Below are positions 1 through 8,271 of a stretch of 13,782 nt of DNA, piece by piece. The position numbers and the translations under genes are program-made. The first letter of the stretch is position 1, and each line of letters starts with the position of its first letter. The notes under the pieces were generated by a model that saw only the letters and a program-made list of their open reading frames with translations, was not told the DNA's origin and made no database searches. The DNA lies in contig CACZSJ010000082.1 in assembly GCA_902783825.1 (NCBI GenBank), forward strand, positions 1 to 13,782, in the 5' to 3' direction. This DNA comes from Oscillospiraceae bacterium. GTDB taxonomy: Bacteria; Bacillota; Clostridia; Oscillospirales; Oscillospiraceae.

Positions 1-1
1 C

Positions 2-3000
2 GCTTTGGCGGTGGACAAGGACGGCAACGCCCTGGATGAGGACGGCAACAAATGCTCCGAGTCCGGAAAGACCCAAGCGACCCGAGCGAACTTCCGCTGG
101 ACGGGAGCTCCCGCGGCCGTCTACCAGCCGACGAGCTATGACGACCAAGGCAATGTTACCCGGAAGGGCAGCGTTTCCTGGCCGCTGGATACGACGGAGG
201 TCTCAAACGAGACCTATGAGATCACCTTCACGGTCTACCCCAACCAGCAAGGCTGGGATATGATTGCGATCCTTGAAAATCACTGGAACGATCCGTCCTT
301 CGATTGGGAAAGCGTTTCGGCCAAAAAAGTGGTCAATCCCGACGGCAGCATCGACATTTTCGAGCTGGTATGGGATGAGGCTACTCAGGAATTCATCGAA
401 ACCAACAAGAAGCTTCTTACCAAAGACGCAAACGGGGTTGTAAGGGTTGCCTCTAACGATGACGCGACCTTGACCTACCAGAAAATCGAACGGAAAGAAG
501 TGAACGGACAGGAGACGGTTACAGAGTCGGATCCCGAAACAACGCATTATGACTCTCCCTTCATGTCCGTGGAGCCTTCGGAGTTCAAGGTTCGCAAGAT
601 CTGGAAGGATACCCTGGTACCTCGTTGGCCGGTTGAGACAGTGGACCTGGAGGTCTGGTATGTCTCTAAGGGCGATGTGGATATCGGCGGCGGCTGGTTC
701 ATGGACAGCGACACCCACGACACCACCGACAAGTCGGAGCAGGCCTTTGTGGATGAGGACGGCGTCACCTGGTACTGGAGCGCCCTGGATGAGGAAATGA
801 CCCTCAGCCAGACCCAGCATCTGGTCGGCTACATCAACATCCGGGAGCCGGACGAGACAGTGGAGGACAACGCCGAGGGCTATGGCGCTTCCAAGATAAC
901 GGTCAGTTCCTTCAACAACATGAGGGCCAACGGCTTTATTGATGAGGAGAATTATCGCATCAATGGCAGTGGGGAGCGTTTGACCAATGCCAACGGCAAG
1001 CTGATCCAGTACTTCCCCTATTGGGAGAGTGATCTGGCGGTCGCGCCCGGTCTGATCGCAACGAGCATCAGCCCGAATCCCCTGTCTGGCGCGCGCGGCC
1101 ACTTCTATGCGCTGCGCGAGCAGGACAGCGATACCAACACGGGCAGTCGCTTTGTCCAGCACTTTGAGCTGACCACCGAAGTGGTCCGGCCCATAAAGCG
1201 GGACGGCGAGATGGAGGCGGCGGCCTCCATGCTCCGCGGCACCAACGCCCGAAAGGGCGAGCTGGCGGTCACCAAGATGGTGCTGACCCAGGACCGGCAC
1301 GAGATCAATCCGGATGTGCCCTTCCAGGTGACGATCACCCTGACCGACCGGAACGGGAATCCGCTGGAGATGGATGCACTGGACAGCATCGATGACAACG
1401 GGCAGCCCGTCTATACCAGCGTTACCCGAAACGACATGGAGTACGTGGTTTACGATGCGGCGGGCAATGTGGTCAATATCGACAGCATTACCGGCAGCAA
1501 AACGGGCTCCTACACCGTCGGCCTGACCAGAGAGCAGATCGACGCGGGCGCCTCCACCAGAGCGTATCATAAGCCGCTTGCGTATGACGAGGCTTCCGGA
1601 TGCCACAAGCTGGTGTTCAGCAAGCTGTACGCGGACTGGACGGTGGTTCTGGTGAACCTGCCCACCGACGCCAAGTGGACCGTTCAGGAGACCTATAACG
1701 AGAACACCTATTCCAACGGCTATGTCTTTGAAGGCTACACCCTGCCGGATGAGCAGTGGGGACACGATACCCTGCATCCACAGCCTCACTTCCAGCAGGA
1801 CCGCGACCACTACTCGGGCGGCGTCGTGACCTACAACGAGGATGGCTCGATCAACGAAAGCGAACTGATCAAGATCACGAACTACGCCAACGATGCCTTC
1901 CACGTAGAAGACGAAGACGGCGATCTGATCGCCGCGGCAAACGGATCGGCAGCCAAGGCCATCTCCGGCTATGTGGCTTCCGACGCGGAGGAGCTGGTCG
2001 ACATCCATAACACCCGCACTGCGGACGATATGGAAATCAAGAAGACCGACGAGCAGACAGGCCGCCCGCTCCAGGGAGCGAAATTTGTCCTGGAGAGCGA
2101 TCGGCCCGAGACCGAATGGATTTGGCACCGGGATGTGGACGACAACGGTCAGTTCACCGGAGCCTCCTACTGGGCGGAGCGTTACGTCTTTGGCGACAAC
2201 GGCGACGACCCGAACATGACGGCCGTCAAGGCGCCCGCGCACTATCCGGCTACGGTTCACATCCACGACAATACCCGCTACGTAGTCCGAGGCGACGTGA
2301 TTGGCACCCTCTATGCCAAGCCCAGATCCGAGTGGACGGATGCATATACCCCGATTCCGCTGGATCTTGACGGCAACATCATTGAAAACGTCCAGTGGGT
2401 CCAGGTTCCCGCGGGAACCGATATGTCCGGGATGGTCTCCGGACGGGACTACATCACACAAGGCGGCGTGAACTACATCCTGCGGCGCTCTACCAGCGTG
2501 AACGGGGCGTACGAAAAGGTGCCGGACACCACCCAGACCCATGTGTATTACTATGTGGAGTCCGGTGAAGACGGGGTCCTGCGCGACACCGACCCGAACC
2601 ACGCGGACAAGGTGAAGGAGCTGCCCATCATCGCGGGCAATTCGACCGTCTACGACATGTACGAGATCGAGGCGCCGGATGGATATGTGACCGTTCTGCG
2701 GCAGATGGGAGAGACAAATCCCGATGCCACCTGGGCGGACGCGAAGTTCACGATCTATGTCACCAGCGACCGCATGTGGGACGGCACCAACAATGTCAGC
2801 GCCCCTTACGTCCAGTTCGTGGATCCGCGAACCGGAGTGCAGCAGACAGTGGTCGGCCGCTGGGATACCACCAACATGCATTGGGATTTCGACTTCTCCA
2901 TCAACAACCAGAAGGGCGAGTCCCAAGTGAAGTTGAAGAAGATCGACGCCAAAACCACCGTGGCGGTCAACGCTGCCGGCGGCATCGATCACACAGCGAC

Positions 3001-3757
3001 ACCCGGCCTGCAGGGAGCGAAGTTCAACCTCTATCGGCAGATCAACGATTCTACGGCCACGCCGACCGGCGACGGAGGAACGAGCTTCACGAATTACTAC
3101 AACGTTCTGGGCACCGATGGCGTAAAGCACCACGAAGTCGGCACAGCGCTTGGCGGCCAATGGGGCTTCGGCGCAACGAAGATTTTGACCTGGCGCTACG
3201 ATGCCTTTAAGAACAACACGGACGGCGGCACACTGAAACTGGACGACGCCGGCTATCTGATCAACTCACTTACCGGCGAGCGCGTGCGCAACAGCCTGGG
3301 TGAACTGATCCTGTACAAGCCGGTCTATGTGAGCCAGGGTGTGGAATTCGTCCCGGCGATCAACAAGGACGGAACCGTGCTGACCGGCCTTACGACAAAT
3401 CAAAGCGGCGAGATCGATTTCGGCGACATCGCGTTCGGCACCTACTGGCTGATCGAGGCGAAAGCACCCGATGGCTTTGCCTTGGGCAAACCCACCAAGA
3501 TCATTGTCGACAAGGACGGCGTAAGGTATCAGAACGAAGGACAGAACGCCAACCTCGTTTCGGACGCCTATGTGTCCGGGACCGGAAACGACAAAGTCTA
3601 TGAGATCGTCGTGACGAACACCTGCGGTGTGGAGCTGCCGCATACCGGCGGAATCGGCACCCATTGGTTTACAGCAGCGGGCCTCGCGCTGATGCTCAGC
3701 GCAGCGACCCTGTTGATAAAGCAAAAACGCCGAAAGGAGGGAACACAGGGGGAATAG
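2..3757 (+). CDS. Large LPXTG-anchored ancillary/tip pilin (adhesin), 5' truncated
   Basis: A surface protein of at least 1250 residues. The frame is open to the left edge, so the true start and signal peptide lie outside the window and the TTG at 5 is not a credible start. Numbering codons from nt 5, I see a Cna_B-like strand start (K198-I-W-K-D202), a DUF5979-like beta domain (about 417-570), and two SpaA/prealbumin-type domains. The first of these runs from about 676 (MEIKKTD) to an E-box YDMYEIEAPDGY with E887. The second runs from about 975 (VKLKKID) to the E-box YWLIEAKAPDGF with E1151. Such Lys/E-box pairs normally form intramolecular isopeptide bonds. The C-terminus is a cell-wall sorting signal: LPHTGG at 1211-1216, a hydrophobic segment, then KQKRRK. 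Being first in the operon and far larger than the other pilins suggests a tip adhesin like RrgA, possibly with a von Willebrand A domain upstream (not visible). Codon use matches the neighbours. The adhesion ligand is unknown. Confidence 0.88.
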   Translation, partial: ALAVDKDGNALDEDGNKCSESGKTQATRANFRWTGAPAAVYQPTSYDDQGNVTRKGSVSWPLDTTEVSNETYEITFTVYPNQQGWDMIAILENHWNDPSFDWESVSAKKVVNPDGSIDIFELVWDEATQEFIETNKKLLTKDANGVVRVASNDDATLTYQKIERKEVNGQETVTESDPETTHYDSPFMSVEPSEFKVRKIWKDTLVPRWPVETVDLEVWYVSKGDVDIGGGWFMDSDTHDTTDKSEQAFVDEDGVTWYWSALDEEMTLSQTQHLVGYINIREPDETVEDNAEGYGASKITVSSFNNMRANGFIDEENYRINGSGERLTNANGKLIQYFPYWESDLAVAPGLIATSISPNPLSGARGHFYALREQDSDTNTGSRFVQHFELTTEVVRPIKRDGEMEAAASMLRGTNARKGELAVTKMVLTQDRHEINPDVPFQVTITLTDRNGNPLEMDALDSIDDNGQPVYTSVTRNDMEYVVYDAAGNVVNIDSITGSKTGSYTVGLTREQIDAGASTRAYHKPLAYDEASGCHKLVFSKLYADWTVVLVNLPTDAKWTVQETYNENTYSNGYVFEGYTLPDEQWGHDTLHPQPHFQQDRDHYSGGVVTYNEDGSINESELIKITNYANDAFHVEDEDGDLIAAANGSAAKAISGYVASDAEELVDIHNTRTADDMEIKKTDEQTGRPLQGAKFVLESDRPETEWIWHRDVDDNGQFTGASYWAERYVFGDNGDDPNMTAVKAPAHYPATVHIHDNTRYVVRGDVIGTLYAKPRSEWTDAYTPIPLDLDGNIIENVQWVQVPAGTDMSGMVSGRDYITQGGVNYILRRSTSVNGAYEKVPDTTQTHVYYYVESGEDGVLRDTDPNHADKVKELPIIAGNSTVYDMYEIEAPDGYVTVLRQMGETNPDATWADAKFTIYVTSDRMWDGTNNVSAPYVQFVDPRTGVQQTVVGRWDTTNMHWDFDFSINNQKGESQVKLKKIDAKTTVAVNAAGGIDHTATPGLQGAKFNLYRQINDSTATPTGDGGTSFTNYYNVLGTDGVKHHEVGTALGGQWGFGATKILTWRYDAFKNNTDGGTLKLDDAGYLINSLTGERVRNSLGELILYKPVYVSQGVEFVPAINKDGTVLTGLTTNQSGEIDFGDIAFGTYWLIEAKAPDGFALGKPTKIIVDKDGVRYQNEGQNANLVSDAYVSGTGNDKVYEIVVTNTCGVELPHTGGIGTHWFTAAGLALMLSAATLLIKQKRRKEGTQGE

Positions 3758-3949
3758 CGGAACCCGGCAAGGCTTGCTGGGGGACGTGAAAGCCCGAAAA
3801 CCTCCACAAGCGAAACCCATAGGGCGCCCGGCTCGGGGGCAACCCACCCCCGGCCGGAAACCCCAACTCCGCCGCGATGCGGCAGACCTTAACAACAAGA
3901 GAGCAAAAGAAAAAGGAAAGAATACGAAACGAAGAAAGGAAACACAACG
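3758..3949 (+). promoter_or_regulatory. Structured 192-nt leader upstream of the backbone pilin (three stem-loops plus A-rich tail)
   Basis: No gene is evident here. Read as RNA, it holds three consecutive hairpins. (1) GCTTG (3772-3776) and TGGGGG (3778-3783) pair with CCTCCA (3801-3806) and CAAGC (3807-3811), with one bulged C and a 17-nt loop. (2) CCGGCTCGGGGG (3828-3839) pairs with CCCCCGGCCGG (3847-3857) with one bulged T and a 7-nt loop. (3) GCCGC/GCGGC (3871-3883) closes a 3-nt loop. None is followed by a T-run, so they are not classical terminators. From about 3890 the sequence becomes A/purine-rich and unstructured up to the start codon, with AGAAAGGAAA serving as ribosome binding site. 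I infer an mRNA-processing, stabilising or attenuating element that lets the shaft pilin be expressed differently from the tip. No internal promoter is convincing, and I could not match it to a known riboswitch. Confidence 0.55.
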
Positions 3950-5956
3950 ATGAAGAAAGTATTATCCATCCTCCTCATCGCCGCTCTGGTCCTCGCTCTG
4001 AGCGTCACCGCCTTCGCCGACCAGACTGTGAATGTGAACAACGGCGCAGGCTCCATCACCGTGGAGAATGCCACGGTGGGCCAGAACTACAAGCTGTACC
4101 AGCTGTTTGACGCCAGCTATTCTGACAATGGCAATGGCGGACAGAATGTCATCTACCGCATCTGCGGTTTCGATGAGATGGACGCCGACGAGAAGGCGGA
4201 CGCTGTTGCCGTGTTCGAGGACGCTACCGCCGTTCCCGGCAAGTGGTTTAGCTGCACTGCCAACGGCGAAATCTCCGCGCGCGAGGGCTTCAATGACACC
4301 GTGCTGAGAGCCGCAGGCACTACGACAAACAGTGAAGCCGGCGAGTTCCGCACCTGGGCAGAATCCTATGGCACTCTGCTGTCTGAGGTGGAAGCCAGCG
4401 ATAAGACCCTGAAGTTCGACAAGCTGGCCTATGGCTACTACATGATCACCTCCGACCTGGAGAACAGCAACATCACCCCCCCGACCAACTACATCACGGT
4501 CAACAGCAACCTGCCCGACGTGAAGGTCATTGACAAGAACCAGGGCCCCAACTGGGACAACGGCGACGACCGCCCCGGTAAGCTCATCATCGACGATCAG
4601 CCCCATTGCGGCCAGGAAGAGGGCGAAGGCTCCGAGCACACCCACACCGACGCCTGCTACCTGACGAAGGTCAATGAGGCCAACCTGGATGAGCCCATCC
4701 ACTTCGACATTGGCGTGGACACCACCAACTACAACGGCGAAGCCAAGATCTGGAAGTACGTCGTGACCGATAAGATCGCTGGCGGCATGAGCTATGTTGT
4801 CGATACCGAGCACCCCGTGGTGGTCACAGTCGGCGGCGTGGAAGTCCAGCCTGCCTCTGCAAGCAATCCCAACGGCTATACCATCAAGTACTACAGCACC
4901 GAGGAATACTGGGATGCCAGCAAGGAAGTCCCCGTTGACGAGATCGAGAATGCCCAGTTCTTCCGCATCGAGCTGCCCTGGACCGATCCTGTTGGCCCCT
5001 TCTGTGCCGCCGACTGCGCGGAGAACCACACGCACAATCCCCTGAGCGAAGCCACCCATCTGTACGCCGCCGCTGCCGAGCTTCACGTGAACTACTACGC
5101 GAAGCTGGATTCCGCGAAGGCTGACAAGGTCAATTATGAGAGCGCCAATCTGAACGAGGCCAAGTTCACCTGGTACGAAGACTACAACAAGCCCACGCCC
5201 GATGGCAAGGATCCCGAGCCCAAGCACCCCAAGAAGGAGACTGAGACCTTCGTTACCGAGCTGAAGATCTTCAAGTACAAAGGCGCTGAGAAAGAAGCCC
5301 TCCAGGGCGCCGAGTTCACCCTGACCCGTGCGGACGAGAGCTTCCCCGTCTACACCAGCGGCGTGCAGTATGTTCCCTATGATGCTGCTGCCACCGATAC
5401 CACCACCAACCCGTTCCACAGCTACGAGAAGGACGGCACTGCCATCAAGGCTTACTACGAGCTTAAGAGCGGCGGCTACACCGACATGGCTCCCACCGCA
5501 GAAGGCGCCAAGCCTGAGCTGTACGTGGACGGAACCGGTGCAACCAAGTTCATGAAGGACACCTTCACCGAAATCAAGAAGGAAAGCACCACCAACAACA
5601 CCACGATTTCCGCCTTTGTTGACGCCAACGGTAATGTGGTATTCAAGGGCCTGGCGGAAGGCACTTACACCATCGAAGAGACTGTTGTTCCCGAAGGTTA
5701 CAACAAGGCCGAGAACATCGTGATTACCGTGACCTTCGATGCGGTGAACAAGACCTGGTCTGCCAAGGACGCTGCCGGCAACGAGCTCTTTGATGGCACC
5801 GAGAAGGAAATCTATGCCGAGATCGAGAACAAGTCTGGCTCTGAGCTGCCCGAGACCGGCGGCATCGGCACCACCATCTTCTACGCGGTGGGCGCGATCC
5901 TCTTCTTCGGCGCGGGCATGATCCTGGTGACTCGCCGCAAGGCCGACCAGGGCTAA
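3950..5956 (+). CDS. Major (backbone/shaft) pilin, LPETG-anchored, class C sortase substrate
   Basis: This 668-residue protein is exported by a signal peptide (MKK, hydrophobic core, cleavage near TAFA-DQ at about 24). The N-terminal domain ends at V191-K-V-I-D-K-N197, which fits the pilin-motif region; K196 (or K192) is the likely lysine joined to the next subunit. A D2-type fimbrial isopeptide domain covers roughly 205-420. A prealbumin-like domain follows (TELKIFKYKG, K442) with E-box YTIEETVVPEGY (E577). The sorting signal is LPETGG at 633-638, then a transmembrane stretch and TRRKADQG. These are the standard parts of a Gram-positive shaft pilin (SpaA/RrgB/FimA type). Six cysteines are present, unusual for such pilins: C72, C102, C220, C236, C352 and C356. 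The last four sit beside His residues (H230/H232 and H360/H362) in two metal-site-like clusters. The next gene is the class C sortase expected to polymerise it. The start follows a purine-rich AGAAAGGAAA site. Confidence 0.93.
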   Translation: MKKVLSILLIAALVLALSVTAFADQTVNVNNGAGSITVENATVGQNYKLYQLFDASYSDNGNGGQNVIYRICGFDEMDADEKADAVAVFEDATAVPGKWFSCTANGEISAREGFNDTVLRAAGTTTNSEAGEFRTWAESYGTLLSEVEASDKTLKFDKLAYGYYMITSDLENSNITPPTNYITVNSNLPDVKVIDKNQGPNWDNGDDRPGKLIIDDQPHCGQEEGEGSEHTHTDACYLTKVNEANLDEPIHFDIGVDTTNYNGEAKIWKYVVTDKIAGGMSYVVDTEHPVVVTVGGVEVQPASASNPNGYTIKYYSTEEYWDASKEVPVDEIENAQFFRIELPWTDPVGPFCAADCAENHTHNPLSEATHLYAAAAELHVNYYAKLDSAKADKVNYESANLNEAKFTWYEDYNKPTPDGKDPEPKHPKKETETFVTELKIFKYKGAEKEALQGAEFTLTRADESFPVYTSGVQYVPYDAAATDTTTNPFHSYEKDGTAIKAYYELKSGGYTDMAPTAEGAKPELYVDGTGATKFMKDTFTEIKKESTTNNTTISAFVDANGNVVFKGLAEGTYTIEETVVPEGYNKAENIVITVTFDAVNKTWSAKDAAGNELFDGTEKEIYAEIENKSGSELPETGGIGTTIFYAVGAILFFGAGMILVTRRKADQG

Positions 5957-6126
5957 ACCAGCGCAAAAAAGCAACAACAAGCAAAACCCCGAAGGGGCGC
6001 CGCACACGCGGCGCCCCCGGGGAAAGCCCTGCGGCAAGAGCTGTGCTCATGGCGGAGCCATGCGCAGAGCCTTTGCCACAAGGCGCATTCCGGGACGGTG
6101 ATTCGTCCCAGGGAGTACAGGAGCCT
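5957..6126 (+). promoter_or_regulatory. Structured 170-nt spacer between backbone pilin and sortase C
   Basis: No gene is evident. The dominant element is a very stable hairpin at 5987-6022: GGGGCGCCGC (5994-6003) pairs perfectly with GCGGCGCCCC (6008-6017) around a 4-nt ACAC loop, and an outer CCCCG (5987-5991)/CGGGG (6018-6022) stacks on it with an AA bulge. A second hairpin pairs TGC-t-CATGGC with GCCATG-c-GCA (6044-6066). A third, GGGACG/CGTCCC (6092-6109), ends just before the sortase ribosome binding site (AGGAG, 6119-6123). The first hairpin is followed by GGAAAGCC, not a T-run, so full termination is unlikely. It may protect the 3' end of the abundant pilin mRNA or reduce read-through into the sortase. 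An in-frame ATG at 6043 lies inside the second hairpin and is not used as the start here. Confidence 0.55.
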
Positions 6127-7071
6127 ATGGCGCGAAACAAAGCGAAAATCGAAGAGCTGAGTCCCGAAGCCAGCGCCCGCCGCGCCGCCCAGAAAAAGCG
6201 CCAGCGGAATCGGCGGCAGACCCTGCTTCTGGTGTTGATTATGCTGCTGGGCGCGGCCTTTCTGCTCTATCCCACCGTGGCCAACGAATGGAACAAGACC
6301 GTGCAGAGCCGGGCCGTGACCCGCTATCTGGACGAGATCAGCACCATCGACTGGAGCGTGGCCGAGGCCGCGATGGCAGATGCCAAGGCCTACAACCGGG
6401 AGCTGGGCGACGCCGGGATCGACTGGATGCCCAGCATGACCCGGGCCAGCAAGTACGACAAGCTGCTGAACGTGACCGGCAACGGGATGATGGGCTACAT
6501 CGAGATCGAGAAGCTAAACCTGCGCCTGCCCATCTATCACGGCACCAGCGAAAGCGTGCTCAGCGCCGCCATTGGCCATCTGGAACAGACCAGCCTGCCC
6601 GTGGGGGCCGCCAGCTTCGACGAGGAGCTGGGCATTCCGATGAGTCCCGACGGTAGCCACTGTGCCCTTTCCGGCCACCGGGGCCTGCCCTCGGCCCGTC
6701 TGTTTACCGACCTGGATTTGCTCCAGAACGGGGACGTATTTACCATGTCCATCCTCAACGAGACCTATTTCTATGAGGTGGATCAGATCCGCATTGTGGA
6801 TCCCCAGGACGTAGCATCCATCAAGATTGAGCCCGGCAAGGACTATTGTACGCTCATCACCTGTACGCCCTATGGCGTCAACACCCACCGGCTGCTGGTG
6901 CGGGGCGTGCGCGCCGGCACCGACGTGCTGGGCCAGTACAGTTATCGAATCCAATCCAACGCCATTCTGATTCGGCCCGTGGTGGTGGCGCCTTTCCTGG
7001 CCGCCCCCGTGCTGGTGCTGCTGTTCATCGTGGCGATGCTGGTCCCGGGCAAACGGCGGGACGACGAATAA
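6127..7071 (+). CDS. Class C pilin sortase
   Basis: This 314-residue membrane-bound cysteine transpeptidase would cleave LPXTG-type signals between Thr and Gly and join pilin subunits. The start at 6127 follows AGGAG at 6119-6123; an upstream in-frame ATG (6043) would add 28 non-sortase-like residues. An N-terminal transmembrane segment (about 32-48) is followed by YPTVANEWN (48-56), a class C hallmark. The catalytic triad is H184 (SGHRG), C246 (TLITC) and R255 (VNTHRLLVR). A second hydrophobic segment near the C-terminus (about 283-306) ending in KRRDDE is also class C-like. Two oddities: no DPF/DPW lid triplet is visible between the membrane segment and the core (the nearest candidate is D99-W100), and about 10-14 extra residues (163-176, FDEELGIPMSPDG) sit just before the catalytic-His strand. 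Its place directly after the backbone pilin supports a polymerase role. Confidence 0.93.
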   Translation: MARNKAKIEELSPEASARRAAQKKRQRNRRQTLLLVLIMLLGAAFLLYPTVANEWNKTVQSRAVTRYLDEISTIDWSVAEAAMADAKAYNRELGDAGIDWMPSMTRASKYDKLLNVTGNGMMGYIEIEKLNLRLPIYHGTSESVLSAAIGHLEQTSLPVGAASFDEELGIPMSPDGSHCALSGHRGLPSARLFTDLDLLQNGDVFTMSILNETYFYEVDQIRIVDPQDVASIKIEPGKDYCTLITCTPYGVNTHRLLVRGVRAGTDVLGQYSYRIQSNAILIRPVVVAPFLAAPVLVLLFIVAMLVPGKRRDDE

Positions 7072-7072
7072 A

Positions 7073-7088
7073 GGGGAATCCTCTCCCC
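7073..7088 (+). promoter_or_regulatory. Small hairpin in the sortase C/minor pilin gap, upstream of a strong RBS
   Basis: In the 45-nt gap, GGGGA (7073-7077) can pair with TCCCC (7084-7088) over a 6-nt loop. It is followed by an ideal Shine-Dalgarno sequence AAAGGAGG (7102-7109), seven bases before the minor-pilin ATG. The hairpin is short and its role is uncertain; the RBS is the clearest in the operon. Confidence 0.35.
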
Positions 7089-7116
7089 GAAAATTGCTAA
7101 CAAAGGAGGCGAAGCT

Positions 7117-8271
7117 ATGGCAAAAAGAAAATGCAGGCTGCTGCGGCTGCTGTCCGCGGTGTTTTGCCTGATGCTGTTGCTGTCGCTGCTTCCGGCTCCG
7201 GCACTGGCCGCCGATCCGTCCGGCAATGCCCCGGATCATCCGGGCGACCTGACTGTGCGCTTCCGCCATAAGTACCAGGACGGGCAGGAACGGGATGTTC
7301 CGCAGGTGGAGGCGAGGATGTATCATGTCGCCACGATGGATCAGGACGGCGTGTTCACCGCCCTGGACGCGTTCCGGGACTACCCGGTAGATCTGGCTAC
7401 CGCCGCGCCGCCAAAAAACTGGATGTCCCTGGCCGGCGGCATGGAGAACTTCGTCAATGCCCAAGGCATTCAGCCCAGCCTGGTCAAAACCGCCGACAAC
7501 ACGGGCTATGTTCTTTTTGACGGTCTGGAGCCCGGGCTGTATCTGTTCCTCTTTGGCGAAGGAATCCACCCGGACTATCCTCACATCCGCGTAGGCTTTA
7601 TGCCCACGCTGATGAGCATGCCCTATCGGGGGCTGATCAACTGGAATGAGGATCAACTGTCCACGACCCATGTGCAGAATCAGGAAGATCCCAGCGTCTG
7701 GGATTTTGCCTTTACCATCGTGCCCAAGCCTCAGGAATCCCAGGCAATCTGCCGCCTGCAGAAGGTTTGGGACGACAGCGACAACCGTGATCAGACGCGG
7801 CCTCAGAGCCTTTCCATCGAGGTGGAATATGAGGATGGGGTCAAGCAGACAGTAGAGCTGACTGCGGAAGACGGCTGGCTTTTGGAGTTTCAGGCGAATT
7901 CCGAGCAAAAGGTGAAAAACCTGCGGGAGCTGAACTTGCCCGCGGACTACGTGATGAAGGGCTGGGAGGCCGTGGGAGCCACCATCCAGATCACCAACGT
8001 GTACGTCCCGCCCACGCCCACGCCGCCGCCGACCGCGGAAGTGACGCCGACGCCGCCATCACCCACGCCGACCCCGCCGGTGTCTCCCGACAATGAAACG
8101 CCGGACCCGACGCCGACGCCTCCGCCCAGCCCCAGTCCCACACCCAAAGCGCCGCCTCAGAAGCTGCCCCAGACGGGTGTGCTGTGGTGGCCGGTGCCGA
8201 TTCTGCTGGGCTCCGGCACGGCGCTGATCCTCTTTGGCTGGATCCGCCGCCGCTTTGGAAAACCGCAATGA
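7117..8271 (+). CDS. Minor (probable base/anchor) pilin, Pro-rich, LPQTG-anchored
   Basis: A 384-residue exported protein. The signal peptide is long and basic at its start (MAKRKCRLLRLL), with likely cleavage after ALA at about 32. The N-terminal domain (about 40-240) is a prealbumin-like fold of the minor-pilin type, with G-Y-V-L-F-DGLEPGLYLF as its conserved end. A Cna_B-type domain follows (QKVWDDSDN to ITNVYV). Residues 298-348 are almost only Pro, Thr and Ser. The sorting signal is LPQTG at 350-354, then a hydrophobic stretch and RRRFGKPQ. A Pro-rich C-terminal tail next to the sorting signal is typical of base pilins such as FctB, RrgC or GBS150 that span the wall and anchor the fibre, and I infer that role. 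The gene follows an excellent RBS, and its last codons overlap the next sortase (ATGA), so the two are probably translationally coupled. Confidence 0.87.
   Translation: MAKRKCRLLRLLSAVFCLMLLLSLLPAPALAADPSGNAPDHPGDLTVRFRHKYQDGQERDVPQVEARMYHVATMDQDGVFTALDAFRDYPVDLATAAPPKNWMSLAGGMENFVNAQGIQPSLVKTADNTGYVLFDGLEPGLYLFLFGEGIHPDYPHIRVGFMPTLMSMPYRGLINWNEDQLSTTHVQNQEDPSVWDFAFTIVPKPQESQAICRLQKVWDDSDNRDQTRPQSLSIEVEYEDGVKQTVELTAEDGWLLEFQANSEQKVKNLRELNLPADYVMKGWEAVGATIQITNVYVPPTPTPPPTAEVTPTPPSPTPTPPVSPDNETPDPTPTPPPSPSPTPKAPPQKLPQTGVLWWPVPILLGSGTALILFGWIRRRFGKPQ
8008..8160 (+). repeat. Low-complexity Pro/Thr codon tract in the minor pilin
   Basis: About 150 bp dominated by CCG/CCC/ACG codons encode a TPTPPP-like, irregular proline-rich tail just before the LPQTG signal. 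The unit is not perfectly periodic. It probably forms an extended spacer through the peptidoglycan, and could vary in length between strains by slippage. Confidence 0.6.

Noticed and set aside
203..3160. A 985-codon open frame on the - strand antisense to the tip pilin
   Set aside because: It overlaps a clear LPXTG protein entirely, has no recognisable domain, is rich in Val/His/Arg/Gly as expected from the complement of a GC-rich Asp/Thr/Asn-rich gene, and lacks a convincing RBS and promoter.
3772..3860. Possible c-di-GMP-I riboswitch before the pilin
   Set aside because: A local GGGACG/AAAGCC resemblance exists, but the conserved tetraloop/receptor and the second helix pattern are not found. 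A covariance-model search would decide.
3877..4110. Small + strand frame (77 codons) overlapping the pilin start
   Set aside because: Out of frame with the pilin, no RBS, and Arg/Glu-rich from a purine-rich leader.
3962..6037. A 691-codon open frame on the - strand antisense to the backbone pilin
   Set aside because: It is the complement shadow of the pilin gene: compositionally Val/Gly/Leu/His-rich, no domain, and the pilin strand has signal peptide, E-box and sorting signal.
6043..6126. Upstream ATG at 6043 as start of sortase C
   Set aside because: The 28 added residues are not sortase-like and coincide with hairpins, and AGGAG precedes the ATG at 6127.
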